Shown here piece by piece: positions 23,523-32,074 of a stretch of 52,500 nt of DNA. The first letter of the stretch is position 1. Every line of letters begins with the position of its first letter. The position numbers and the translations under genes are program-made. The notes under the pieces are model-generated. The model saw only the letters and a program-made list of their open reading frames with translations. It was not told the origin of the DNA and searched no databases. Source of the stretch: Gammaproteobacteria bacterium. Its GTDB lineage: Bacteria > Pseudomonadota > Gammaproteobacteria > Steroidobacterales > Woeseiaceae. The stretch spans positions 1 to 52,500 of the forward strand of contig JAOUHU010000016.1 of NCBI GenBank assembly GCA_029884455.1. Direction: 5' to 3'.

Positions 23523-25012
23523 TGATTACTCGCCTCCGCCTTGCTGGCATACATATGTTCGATCTCCGTCTGGTAGAAATTTGCGATGACCGAGCGCTTT
23601 ATCTTGCCGCCGTCAGTCATCGTTCCGTTTTCACGCGAGGCCGGCTGCGGCATGAGCTGCCAGTCGAGTACACGCGCGTAGTCCGGAAGTTGCTGGTTGA
23701 CTCTGCGAATCCACGCGTCAATCTCTTCGGTGGTCGTAGCAGGGCTCCGGGGGTGAACCAGGGCTACACAGAATGGCCTTGCATCGCCGATAACAATCGC
23801 CTGCTGCAGCAAGTTGCCTGCAGTCAATTCGCTCTCTACCCACTCGGGGGAAAGATTGCGGCCAAAACTCGTAATCAGCTGGTTCTTCACGCGGCCTGAA
23901 ACGATGACGAACCCATCATCGTCGATACTCCCAAGGTCACCGCTGCGAACATGCCCCGGGGTCCAGGTTTCAGGTTGGTTCACGTATCCCAGGAATTCGC
24001 TGCCGCTTATCACAAGCTCGCCACGATCGACGCCGACGCTGACATGCGACAGGGGTCGCCCGACCGAGCCGACGCGATCATCGCCGGGAACATTCAGTGT
24101 GACGACCGACGCGCATTCGGAGAGACCGTAGCCCTCGTAGGCCGGCAACCCGGCCTGCCGGGCGCGGCGCAGCAACTGTGGCGACACTTTGCCACCTCCG
24201 ACCGCGACGAAGTGCAGTGACGAGGGGGGACGCCAGCCGCACTCCGCCGCGGTGGCCAGAGCATTCAGTAACTCGGGGACCAGGATCAGCGTGTTGGGTT
24301 CGCTTTCGCTGATGCAGCCGAGCAGTGTGTTGATGTCCAGTCCCGACGAGCCTTTGATGCCGATATCGGCAAGACCGGGAACGATGACGGTACCGCCCGA
24401 GAGCATTGCGGCGTATACGCCAGCAATGTTCTCAAGCAGCGTGCTAAGCGGCAGGACAGAGAGGTGATTCGGCCCATGCTCTGTAACCGCTGCATGCACG
24501 GCTCTCGCCACCCGCACTTGTTGCGCTGCCGACAGGCACACGCCCTTCGGCGTGCCGGTGGTGCCCGATGTAAAGGTGATCTTCTGTGTATGAGCCGGAA
24601 CCAGCACCGACCGGTTGGCCTCGAGCAAATACAGTCTCGTGTTGCCAGCGAATGGTTGTTGCGGCGATAGCATCAGTGGCGCATCGATAATGTTCGCGAG
24701 ATTTCCCTGGTCGCTTACCAGCGCCTCGACACCGCTTGAGGTGAGCGTGTGCCTGATCTGCCCGGTGGAGAAGAACAGCGGTATTGGCACAATCCGGATG
24801 CCAAGGCTGTGGCAGGCGAGATCGGTCAGTATCCAGTCGATCCCGTTGTCCGCGTACAGGGCGACGCATTGCAGATCCAGTTGTCGCAAGCGGCGCGCCA
24901 GGCCCTCAACCCTGAGTAACAGTTCGGTTCGGGTGACGGACTCGGCACCGGATCGCAGCACGACCTGCGACAGCGGACCTGAGTTACCGATGCTGTGCAA
25001 CAGGCCGCTCAT
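23519..25012 (-). CDS. AMP-forming acyl/aryl ligase (ANL superfamily)
   Basis: A 497-residue adenylate-forming enzyme. Core motifs: P-loop ITFTSGTTGTPKG (145-157), the aromatic/acid-binding motif YEGYGLSECASV, the adenosine-binding DGFVIVSGRVKNQLITSFG hinge and a C-terminal GKIKR carrying the catalytic lysine. It adenylates a carboxylic acid and probably forms a CoA or protein thioester. It resembles long-chain acyl ligases most in its N-terminal half. The gene overlaps the hemolysin-like gene and the diiron gene by four bases each (ATGA). No acyl carrier protein is encoded in the operon, so CoA or a carrier from elsewhere is expected. Confidence 0.88.
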   Translation of the reverse strand: MSGLLHSIGNSGPLSQVVLRSGAESVTRTELLLRVEGLARRLRQLDLQCVALYADNGIDWILTDLACHSLGIRIVPIPLFFSTGQIRHTLTSSGVEALVSDQGNLANIIDAPLMLSPQQPFAGNTRLYLLEANRSVLVPAHTQKITFTSGTTGTPKGVCLSAAQQVRVARAVHAAVTEHGPNHLSVLPLSTLLENIAGVYAAMLSGGTVIVPGLADIGIKGSSGLDINTLLGCISESEPNTLILVPELLNALATAAECGWRPPSSLHFVAVGGGKVSPQLLRRARQAGLPAYEGYGLSECASVVTLNVPGDDRVGSVGRPLSHVSVGVDRGELVISGSEFLGYVNQPETWTPGHVRSGDLGSIDDDGFVIVSGRVKNQLITSFGRNLSPEWVESELTAGNLLQQAIVIGDARPFCVALVHPRSPATTTEEIDAWIRRVNQQLPDYARVLDWQLMPQPASRENGTMTDGGKIKRSVIANFYQTEIEHMYASKAEASNQ

Positions 25013-25725
25013 GACTGTCTCGCAGCCCTCAGCGCCGCTGCGATTTGCGCGACGGGTGCCAGGAGTTTGGCGGTCAAATCCGCCATCGCCGGGTTACAGG
25101 CTGCAGCCCTGGCAGCGATTCGCGTGTCGCCGACAATGACCTGCGGCCGACAGGCGTAATAATTGCCCCAATCGCCGGCCTCGCTTCCCAGCGCAGCGGC
25201 TTCCGCCGCGCAGATCGTGTGTGAGGGAAACTGCATCCGGTTCAGCATCGACCGGACCTGCGGCGTTGCAGTGCAGACTACCCAGTGGATGCCGGCACGA
25301 TCGAGAACCGTTGCCAACAGCGCGAACAACAGCGAGGCGGACCCCGGAACCGCTGCCGCAAGATTGCCGATCTCGACCACCTGGTGGCGGTCCACCGGGG
25401 CTTTTACGACTCGGCTGATGGCTCGCTCAACGCGTGAGTCGAGGTATCGTTCCAGGAACAGCTCGGACTCTGCCGCCAGCCGGATGCCGACAACCGCGCC
25501 CAGGCGGCCGGAGGTACCCAGGCTCAACAGATAGGGCAGGAAATGCTGGATCCTGGCCTGGTGTTGCTCATCGAATTTGCCGGCAACGCAGGCCTCAAGT
25601 TCTTGCCTTCCGACTGCATGGGCCGACTTGAGATCGATTGAGTACTGCAGTGGCGATGGGCAAGCACGGCTTGCTGGTACGGTGGCAAATGCCGGCTCTG
25701 CGATATGCAAATTGCGTTGGTTCAC
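25009..25725 (-). CDS. Thermostable hemolysin family protein (GNAT-like fold)
   Basis: A 238-residue protein matching the T_hemolysin family named after a Vibrio hemolysin. Visible pattern: LEACVAGKFDEQHQARIQHF near 47-66, GRLGAVVGIRLA, LFLERYLD, and VVEIGNLAAAVPGSA, followed by helix- and strand-rich acyltransferase-like sequence (IHWVVCTATPQVRSMLNRMQF). The family has a GNAT/autoinducer-synthase-like arrangement, so acyl transfer is more likely than pore formation. The hemolysin name should not be taken as function. It heads the six-gene operon. The start is a GTG at 25725, 52 bp downstream of the CTTAAG-type box. No signal peptide is seen. Confidence 0.78.
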   Translation of the reverse strand: MNQRNLHIAEPAFATVPASRACPSPLQYSIDLKSAHAVGRQELEACVAGKFDEQHQARIQHFLPYLLSLGTSGRLGAVVGIRLAAESELFLERYLDSRVERAISRVVKAPVDRHQVVEIGNLAAAVPGSASLLFALLATVLDRAGIHWVVCTATPQVRSMLNRMQFPSHTICAAEAAALGSEAGDWGNYYACRPQVIVGDTRIAARAAACNPAMADLTAKLLAPVAQIAAALRAARQS

Positions 25726-25776
25726 GTCTTTCTCAACCCATGCTGTGCTCGATGGTTGAGAGGCTACGGACCGAAC

Positions 25777-25793
25777 CTTAAGACATCCTTATG
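25777..25793 (-). promoter_or_regulatory. CTTAAG-N5-CTTATG box upstream of the hemolysin/ligase operon
   Basis: Plus-strand CTTAAGACATCCTTATG, read as CATAAG-GATGT-CTTAAG toward the operon. CTCGATGG lies 21 bp away on the operon side, exactly as at the box at 11996, and 12 of the 21 intervening bases also match. The box is 52 bp from the GTG of the first gene. The last bases overlap the 3' end of a truncated ArsR-type gene. Confidence 0.6.
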
Positions 25794-25899
25794 CCGGACG
25801 AGTTGAATGATCGCCAGCGCCGATACCCGGGCATTGCTTGACGATATCGAGCATGCGCCGGCGGCTCTCGTGGGCCAGAGCCTGGAAAACGGCATCCAT
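25789..25899 (-). pseudogene. Truncated ArsR-family regulator gene
   Basis: ATG at 25899 begins MDAVFQALAHESRRRMLDIV, the typical first helix of ArsR/HTH_20 regulators, but the frame stops after 36 codons (TAA 25789-25791) where about 100 are expected. The winged-helix DNA-reading part is missing. A perfect small palindrome lies 18 bp upstream of the start. The gene was probably cut by the rearrangement that placed the hemolysin/ligase operon here. Confidence 0.55.
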
Positions 25900-25917
25900 T
25901 TCGCGATCATCTGAAAT

Positions 25918-25933
25918 GTAACCGACAGGTTAC
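25918..25933 (-). promoter_or_regulatory. Palindromic operator-like site before the ArsR remnant
   Basis: GTAACCGACAGGTTAC: six-base perfect arms around a four-base spacer, 18 bp upstream of the truncated ArsR start. Sites of this form are usual autoregulatory operators for ArsR-type repressors. It could now be bound only by a related regulator encoded elsewhere. Confidence 0.45.
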
Positions 25934-26052
25934 TTAGGTTTCGTGCTGTGGCAAGCGAACCGGGGGCGTTCGCAATCCACTCGACTGCCACGGCGCCGCA
26001 GGGCAGCAATAGTGCTGCCGCGAGCCACCTCCGCTAAGATGGCGGGGCCGTA

Positions 26053-26114
26053 ACAAGCTGCCGATGCGTACATGACATACCTGCAACAAGCACTTATCTA
26101 TATAGGCGCCGCGG
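26053..26114. repeat. 62-bp direct repeat, copy B (at the KefB/C gene start)
   Basis: Perfect match to 20562-20623. This copy is in the native context: it leads in frame into the full antiporter gene. The 25 bases before it are similar to those before copy A (CCTCCGCTAAGATGG against CCTCCGTTAAGATGG). The distance between copies is about 5.5 kb. Confidence 0.9.
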
Positions 26115-27844
26115 TGCTGGTCGTGCCGCTCGCCCGGCGCCTGGGCCTTGGCTCGGTGCTGGGCTACCTCGGCGCCGGTGTGATCATCGGTCCGGCAGCG
26201 CTCGGCCTGATCGACAACATCGAGGATGTGATGCACTTCGCCGAACTCGGTGTCGTGTTCCTGCTGTTCATTATTGGCCTCGAGCTCAAGCCCTCCCGAC
26301 TCTGGGTCATGCGTCACCAGGTCTTCGGTTTCGGCAGTGCCCAGGTGCTGCTGACCGCGGCACTTCTGGTGGTCGTGTTAATGGTCGGCGGCTGGCAACT
26401 TCGACCGTCTCTCGTCATCGGCTTTGGCCTGGCATTGTCGTCGACGGCCTTCGTATTGCAACTGCTCGCAGAGCAGAAAAAACTGTCGACGGAGTACGGT
26501 CGCGCATCGTTCGCGGTGTTGCTGCTGCAGGATCTCGCGGTCATCCCGCTGATTGCCTTGATCCCGCTGCTGGCTACGGGTCCTGCCGAAACGCCGGACG
26601 TTACCGCACTGCTCGTGGGCCTGGCTGCAATTGCGGCGTTGATCGCCGGCGGTCGTTACCTGCTACGCCCGGCGCTGCGGCTGGTCGCGAAAGCCGATAT
26701 CAAGGAATTGTTCACCGCGGTGGCATTACTGGTGGTGCTCGGTGCGGCCGCGCTGATGGAACATGTCGGGCTGTCGATGGACCTCGGTGCGTTCATTGCC
26801 GGCATACTGCTTGCCGATTCCGAATATCGCCACGCGCTGGAAATCAACATCGACCCGTTCAAGGGGCTGCTGCTGGGGCTGTTCTTCATTGCGGTTGGCA
26901 TGTCGGTCAATGTGCAACTGCTACTCTCGGAACCACTCAGTATCGTCGGTCTTACCATTGGCCTGATACTGGCCAAGGCGCTGGTACTGTATGCCCTCGC
27001 ACGTGCTTTTGGCCTGGATGGCAATGCATCACGCAGCATGGCCCTGATCCTCGCGCAGGGTGGCGAATTCGCCTTCGTGCTGTTTACGCTCGCACGAAAT
27101 TCCGCGGTGCTGGATGGCGCGACGACCGACAAGCTGTTCCTGGTGGTAACGCTGTCGATGATGGCAACGCCGATACTTTACCTGCTGGATGCGCGTATCC
27201 GTCGGCGCCAACGTGGTGCGCAGGCGGAGCCGGTCTATGATGCGATCGAGGACCACGGCAATCCAGTGATCATCGCCAGCTTCGGCCGGTTCGGCCAGAT
27301 TGTCGGGCGCATCCTGAAATCAAAGGGCATCGGTTTCACCGCCCTTGAGTCGAATCCCGAGCAGGTGGAAATCGTGCGTCGCTACGGCAACAAAGTGTAT
27401 TTCGGTGACGCGTCGAAAATCGAATTGCTGCGCTCTGCTGGAACCGGCAAGGCGCGGTTTTTTGTGCTGGCCATTGACGACGTCGAGCGCTCGATAGCAA
27501 CCGCGAAGACTGTGCGCCATTACTTTCCCGGGCTGCCAATTCTTGCGCGCGCACGTGATCGACACCACGCACACCTGTTGATGGATCTCGGCATCACGAT
27601 GATCTACCGCGACACGTTCCAGGCGGGAATGGAATTGACACGCAGCCTGTTGCAGCAGCTTGGCACTGACGATGAGGAGGCGGAACGCATCGTAGGTGCT
27701 TTTGAAAAACACGACACGGAACTGTTGAAGCGGCAGCACGAAGTCCGCCAGGACGAGAAAGACATGATCCAGACCGCGCTGCAGGCGGCAGAGGAACTTG
27801 AGTCGCTGTTGCAGGCTGACCGGCGCCGCGACGATCGAAGTTGA
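26072..27844 (+). CDS. KefB/KefC-type monovalent cation:proton antiporter (CPA2)
   Basis: A 590-residue protein. Residues 1-385 contain about 12 membrane segments of the Na+/H+ exchanger (CPA2) type, including GLELKPSRLW in the TM3-4 region and DLGAFIAGILLADSEYRH in the core. A cytosolic RCK/TrkA-N domain follows at about 395-510: VIIASFGRFGQIVGRIL is a Rossmann motif (G-x-G-x-x-G variant), and ALESNPEQVEIVRRYG and VYFGDASK follow. The C-terminus is a charged helix. The family exports K+ or exchanges it for H+, gated by nucleotides or glutathione adducts. The 5' end is duplicated at 20562-20623. It is convergent with the TonB receptor gene, 18 bp away. Confidence 0.9.
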   Translation: MTYLQQALIYIGAAVLVVPLARRLGLGSVLGYLGAGVIIGPAALGLIDNIEDVMHFAELGVVFLLFIIGLELKPSRLWVMRHQVFGFGSAQVLLTAALLVVVLMVGGWQLRPSLVIGFGLALSSTAFVLQLLAEQKKLSTEYGRASFAVLLLQDLAVIPLIALIPLLATGPAETPDVTALLVGLAAIAALIAGGRYLLRPALRLVAKADIKELFTAVALLVVLGAAALMEHVGLSMDLGAFIAGILLADSEYRHALEINIDPFKGLLLGLFFIAVGMSVNVQLLLSEPLSIVGLTIGLILAKALVLYALARAFGLDGNASRSMALILAQGGEFAFVLFTLARNSAVLDGATTDKLFLVVTLSMMATPILYLLDARIRRRQRGAQAEPVYDAIEDHGNPVIIASFGRFGQIVGRILKSKGIGFTALESNPEQVEIVRRYGNKVYFGDASKIELLRSAGTGKARFFVLAIDDVERSIATAKTVRHYFPGLPILARARDRHHAHLLMDLGITMIYRDTFQAGMELTRSLLQQLGTDDEEAERIVGAFEKHDTELLKRQHEVRQDEKDMIQTALQAAEELESLLQADRRRDDRS

Positions 27845-27862
27845 GAAACCCGACTGCCCTGG

Positions 27863-29890
27863 TTACCAGCGCAAGCTGGCATTGGCGATGAAGTTCAGGC
27901 CGCGGGCATCAAGACCCGAGCCATGCACGCGGTATTGCTTGTCGAGCAGATTCTCGACGCCGAGATTGAATTGCAATTGCTCACTGGCCTGGAATGCGGC
28001 AGTCAGGTTAAGCGTGACCCAGCCAGGCGTGCCCTGCGGATTGATGCGCGGATCGTTACTGTCACGCGGACTGAGTCGGTCCTGTGACGCCGCGAAGCGC
28101 AGTGACGGAGCAAGCCGCCAGCGCTCGCTTGCCTGCCAGGCCAGTTCGAGTTGCCCGTTCAACGGTGGCACGCGGTCGGCCGGCGTGTTGGTCTCGCCTG
28201 GCACGCGTATCTCACCACGCACAACATTCAACACCGCAGCAAAGTTAAGATTTTCCGTGAGCGAAATATCAGCGGAAAACTCGATGCCTTCGATATCGAC
28301 AGCGGACAGGTTGCGGCTCTGTGTAATGATCCGGCCATCGGCAGTGCTGGCACCGGTATCCACCGACTCAATCTTGTCCTGGTAGTGCAATGCGAAGATG
28401 CGCAGCTCGCCCCACCAGGACTCATCAGCGTGCCTGAGGCCGACATCCATGTGCAGCACGGTTTCAGCTGCCAGCTCATCGTTCGGAATATTGAAGCGAT
28501 TGCCTGGCCGCTCACCGAAAGTGCCGAGATCGAAAATATTCGGTGCACGAAAACCGCGCCCCAGGTTTGCCAGCAGGTCCCAGCTCTCGGTTAAATGAAA
28601 AGTCCAGCCAAGATCACCGGTCAGGTCCGTGAGTTCAATGCTGGCGCCGCCAGGAACGGCAATGTCGACTGCACTGAGGCGTCCGCCAATAACGACATTG
28701 CCGCGCGCGCCGGTATCCAGTTGCAGGCTTGTGTAGACACCGCTTTGACGCACGGTGGACTGGTCGGGGAACCGGGCCAGGACCGAGGCGCGGGCGCCTG
28801 TTGTCAGATCAAGCTCATCGCGCGTGCTGCTGACCGTGTCATATTGCCCGGACAAGCCAAAAACCCAGACGCGATCAACGGCTTCGCGTACGGCTTCGAT
28901 ATTTAGGCTCAGCAGGTCGCTGGCGTTATGCTCGAGACGCCGCGTCGTTGAGCCGAAATTGCGCGTGGTCCGATCATCGTCGATGCGCTGCCAGCCCAAA
29001 TCCACCGTCCAGTCGGCCGACCACAGTCCGTCGCCATGCTGGTACTGCGCGTGCGCGAATGCACGCGTGTTGGGCTCGAAAGTAAACTCGGATGATGCGG
29101 GCTCGGTCTGCCCATACCCTGGAATCAACTCATCGACGCGGTAGGTTTTCGGCTGCTGCAGGTATTGCAGGTCAAGCAGCCAGGTACGCGCGGTATCCGG
29201 CGCCGCGCGCAGTGCCAGCCGCGCAGCATGGTACGAGTAGGCAGTAAACGGCGTGCGTGCATCCTGGTCGCCAGTCTGGCGATTGCCGGCATCGAACATG
29301 GAGATGCGCGCGAGCCCGGCCAACGAGGCGTTGCCGGTCTCGGCACCGACACTGATGCTGCGCGCGGCGTCCGCGGATGCAGCCGCCACGCTGGCATCAC
29401 CTCGAAGACCACCGCCGGATGTAAAGAATTGCGGCTGATGAGTTATGAAATTGGCTGCGCCACCCATGGCGTCGCTGCCATAAAGCGACGCGAGCGAACT
29501 GCGCACGATTTCAATGCGCTCGATGATATGCGGATCGACCAGCGCAACATACTGCGTCGGTGCATTGCGAAATATCGCGTTGTTAATGCGCATGCTGTCG
29601 ACCAGGTGTACGACCTCCGACCCTTTCATGCCGCGAATGATGATGGCACCCTGCCCGGGCGTAGTCTCCTGCACGAACGCTCCGACCTCGCTGGCCAGCG
29701 CGTCGGTCACCAGCGAACGCAAAGCAAGTTGCTCGGAGGTGACGACATTCACGGCGGTTGCAATGTTGCCGACCGCGGTTGTGCGTCGCGTCGCGGTCAC
29801 CTGGATTTCGTCCATGGCGACATCAGCAAACGCAAAGTTGCAACAACTACAGGCAACCGCCGTAGCGAAAAAGGAGTTTGGCTGGCGCAT
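27863..29890 (-). CDS. TonB-dependent outer-membrane receptor
   Basis: A receptor of about 675 residues. A start at 29890 (MRQPNSFF) gives a signal peptide ending near FADVA; an earlier in-frame ATG at 29944 adds 18 residues that do not look like a signal. DEIQVTATRR is the TonB box. The plug domain includes QGAIIIRGMKGSEVVHLVDSMRINN and ERIEIVRSSLASLYGSDAMGGAANFIT. The barrel contains the usual LTESWDLLANLGRGFRAPNIFDLG region and ends in FIANASLRW with a terminal aromatic. The plug resembles those of heme, siderophore or cobalamin receptors. No ligand-specific motif could be identified, and there is no adjacent transporter to help. It likely imports an iron chelate or similar compound. Confidence 0.9.
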   Translation of the reverse strand: MRQPNSFFATAVACSCCNFAFADVAMDEIQVTATRRTTAVGNIATAVNVVTSEQLALRSLVTDALASEVGAFVQETTPGQGAIIIRGMKGSEVVHLVDSMRINNAIFRNAPTQYVALVDPHIIERIEIVRSSLASLYGSDAMGGAANFITHQPQFFTSGGGLRGDASVAAASADAARSISVGAETGNASLAGLARISMFDAGNRQTGDQDARTPFTAYSYHAARLALRAAPDTARTWLLDLQYLQQPKTYRVDELIPGYGQTEPASSEFTFEPNTRAFAHAQYQHGDGLWSADWTVDLGWQRIDDDRTTRNFGSTTRRLEHNASDLLSLNIEAVREAVDRVWVFGLSGQYDTVSSTRDELDLTTGARASVLARFPDQSTVRQSGVYTSLQLDTGARGNVVIGGRLSAVDIAVPGGASIELTDLTGDLGWTFHLTESWDLLANLGRGFRAPNIFDLGTFGERPGNRFNIPNDELAAETVLHMDVGLRHADESWWGELRIFALHYQDKIESVDTGASTADGRIITQSRNLSAVDIEGIEFSADISLTENLNFAAVLNVVRGEIRVPGETNTPADRVPPLNGQLELAWQASERWRLAPSLRFAASQDRLSPRDSNDPRINPQGTPGWVTLNLTAAFQASEQLQFNLGVENLLDKQYRVHGSGLDARGLNFIANASLRW

Positions 29891-30001
29891 GGAAGCGGCA
29901 AATAGTACTGGCTTTTCAACGGCTTCGCACTCCGAATATGCCATAACCCGGCATGCCTGCCGTGCTAGAATCCGCGGGTCCCGAAATCACCCATAGCAAT
30001 C

Positions 30002-32074
30002 ATGAAGCGACTCATCCAGGAACTGCGGCGCCGCGAAGTTTTTCGTACCACGGGACTTTATGCCGGCATCGCCTGGATCGTGATCGAGGCGAGCAGCATC
30101 GCGTTGCCAACGTTCGATGCGCCGGCATGGACCATGCGCGCGATTATAATTTGCGCGGTGATCGGTTTTCCGATCATGCTGGTGCTGACCTGGATTTACG
30201 ACATCACCGATCACGGCATTGTCGTACAGGCAGACGCATCCGATGACGAGATCGCACCTTTCGGCAGCAGGAAAGCCGACTTTGTGGTTATCGGAGTATT
30301 GAGCGTCGCGCTGATATTTTCCGTGTACCTGAATTTCTCGTCCGGGCCCGCAGTCGAGGTCGAGCTGCCGCCGGTCTCGGTGCTGCTGGCCGATTTCGAC
30401 AACCAGACAGGCGATCCCTTGTTCGACAACTCGCTGGAACAGGCACTGAGTATCGGCCTTGAAGGCGCGAGCTTCGTCACTGCGTACAACCGCACCTCCG
30501 CGGCGCGCTTGCTCGAGTCCCTCAATCCAGGCAGCACCCTGGATGAGGCTGGTGCCAGGCTGATATCGATTCGTGAGGGTATCAAGCTGGTCGTGGCCGG
30601 CATGGTCAGCGCCGATGGCGACGGCTATCGGCTGGCGGCGCGCATGGTGAATCCGGAAGACGGTGCGATCATCGCCGAATCCTCAGTGCTGGCGAAAGAC
30701 AAGATCGGGGTGCTCGCTGCCGTAAGTACCCTGGCAGACAATATTCGTGAGGAACTGGGTGATGAATCGGTCAACGACGATGCGCGACCGATCGGTGAGA
30801 CATTCACGGCAGCATCACTGGATGCGGTCAAGCACTACACCGAAGGCCAGGATCTGGCCGCGGCCGCTCGTTATGACGAGGCGTTGCCGTTTTACGAAAT
30901 GGCAGTCAAAGAAGACCCGAACTTTGGCCGTGCTTACTCCGGTTGGGCGTTGACGCTCTTTTATCTCGGCAGGGAAGAGGAGGCTAAAGCACTCTGGGAG
31001 CAGGCCCTGTCCAGGATGGACACCATGACCGAACGCGAACGCTATCGAACGCTCGGCCTGTATTACGTTGCCGTTGCCGGCGACTTCCCGAAGGCGGTGG
31101 AGAGCTACACGGCCCTGGTCGAAAAATATCCAGCCGACAATACCGGCTACAACAACATGGCCATTTCCTATTACTTCATGCTCGATTTTGACAAAGCGAT
31201 GGAAGCGGCCGGACATGGCCTGGAAATTTATCCAAACAACAAAACCGTGATTTCCAACTTTGCCTTGTTCGCCATGTTGGCCGGCGAGTTCGACAAGGGT
31301 GCTGAGCATGCCAGCGGGTTGCTGGCCGAAGACCCGGGAATGTGGAAAGCCTGGCTGCCGATCGCCATGCAGAAGCTTGCGAGTAACGATATCGACGCTG
31401 CCCGGCAGGCCTATGACCGCATGGCGCAAGCCGATGCACGTGGCGCGGCGTTTGCAAACCTGGGCCTCGCCGACATCGCCATTTTTGTCGGCCAGTTTGC
31501 CGAGGCGGCCGAACTGCTCGAAGCCGGCATCAGGGACGAAGCAGCCAGCGGCAACAAGCGCTTGCTCGGAAGAAAGTACATCGCACTTGCGGAAGCGCGG
31601 CAGAAACTGGGCGATGCCGCAGCAGCGCGCGACGCCCTGCAGAAGGGGCTGGCCGAAAACGAGGGCAACGGGCAACTCGTGCCCGCCGCCCTGATCAGCC
31701 TGGAACTGGGTGATGCAGAGTTCGCGGCTTCGATAGCCGACCGGCTGGGCCAGGAACTGCAGCCGAATGCGCGGTCTTTCGGCCAGGTCATCAGGGGTGC
31801 TATTGCAAGCGCCGCAGGCCGGCACGCGGATGCGATTGATGCGCTGCGTTCCGGGGTGACGCTGATGGACTCGTGGCTACTGCGTTTTTACCTCGGGCGG
31901 GCCTATTTCGAGGCAGGCCGCTATGTCGAAGCCGTGGATGAATTCGAGCTGTGCCTGGCGCGGCGCGGCGAAGCGACCGCCCTGTTCCTGGACGATGACG
32001 AACCTACCTGGCGCTACATGGCGCCACTGCAGGAATGGCTGGCCAAGGCCAGGGACAGGTTGGGCGCAAACTAA
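30002..32074 (+). CDS. Membrane-anchored TPR protein
   Basis: A 690-residue protein. The N-terminus is a basic amphipathic start (MKRLIQELRRREVFRTTG) leading to two membrane segments at about 17-35 and 43-65 and a third at about 95-115. A beta-rich domain of about 130 residues follows (VSVLLADFDNQTGDPLFDNSLEQALS), similar to the FlgO/TolB-N-like region that binds partners in such proteins. Residues 280-690 are helical TPR repeats (FYEMAVKEDPNFGRAYSGWA; AIDALRSGVTLMDSWLL). Proteins with this architecture are numerous in some gammaproteobacterial genomes, often with an adenylate cyclase or winged-helix domain in front. None is present here. Function unknown. Its stop overlaps the end of the convergent giant gene by four bases. 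Confidence 0.8.
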   Translation: MKRLIQELRRREVFRTTGLYAGIAWIVIEASSIALPTFDAPAWTMRAIIICAVIGFPIMLVLTWIYDITDHGIVVQADASDDEIAPFGSRKADFVVIGVLSVALIFSVYLNFSSGPAVEVELPPVSVLLADFDNQTGDPLFDNSLEQALSIGLEGASFVTAYNRTSAARLLESLNPGSTLDEAGARLISIREGIKLVVAGMVSADGDGYRLAARMVNPEDGAIIAESSVLAKDKIGVLAAVSTLADNIREELGDESVNDDARPIGETFTAASLDAVKHYTEGQDLAAAARYDEALPFYEMAVKEDPNFGRAYSGWALTLFYLGREEEAKALWEQALSRMDTMTERERYRTLGLYYVAVAGDFPKAVESYTALVEKYPADNTGYNNMAISYYFMLDFDKAMEAAGHGLEIYPNNKTVISNFALFAMLAGEFDKGAEHASGLLAEDPGMWKAWLPIAMQKLASNDIDAARQAYDRMAQADARGAAFANLGLADIAIFVGQFAEAAELLEAGIRDEAASGNKRLLGRKYIALAEARQKLGDAAAARDALQKGLAENEGNGQLVPAALISLELGDAEFAASIADRLGQELQPNARSFGQVIRGAIASAAGRHADAIDALRSGVTLMDSWLLRFYLGRAYFEAGRYVEAVDEFELCLARRGEATALFLDDDEPTWRYMAPLQEWLAKARDRLGAN

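Noticed and set aside
25009-25725. Hemolytic toxin function for the thermostable hemolysin family protein
   Set aside because: The family name is historical. The sequence has no signal peptide or pore-forming feature, and it is embedded in a set of cytosolic enzymes with a GNAT-like pattern.
25764-26009. An 81-residue minus-strand open frame upstream of the hemolysin/ligase operon
   Set aside because: The adjacent frame at 25789-25899 encodes the recognisable ArsR first helix; this frame is its shadow and crosses the operator-like palindrome.
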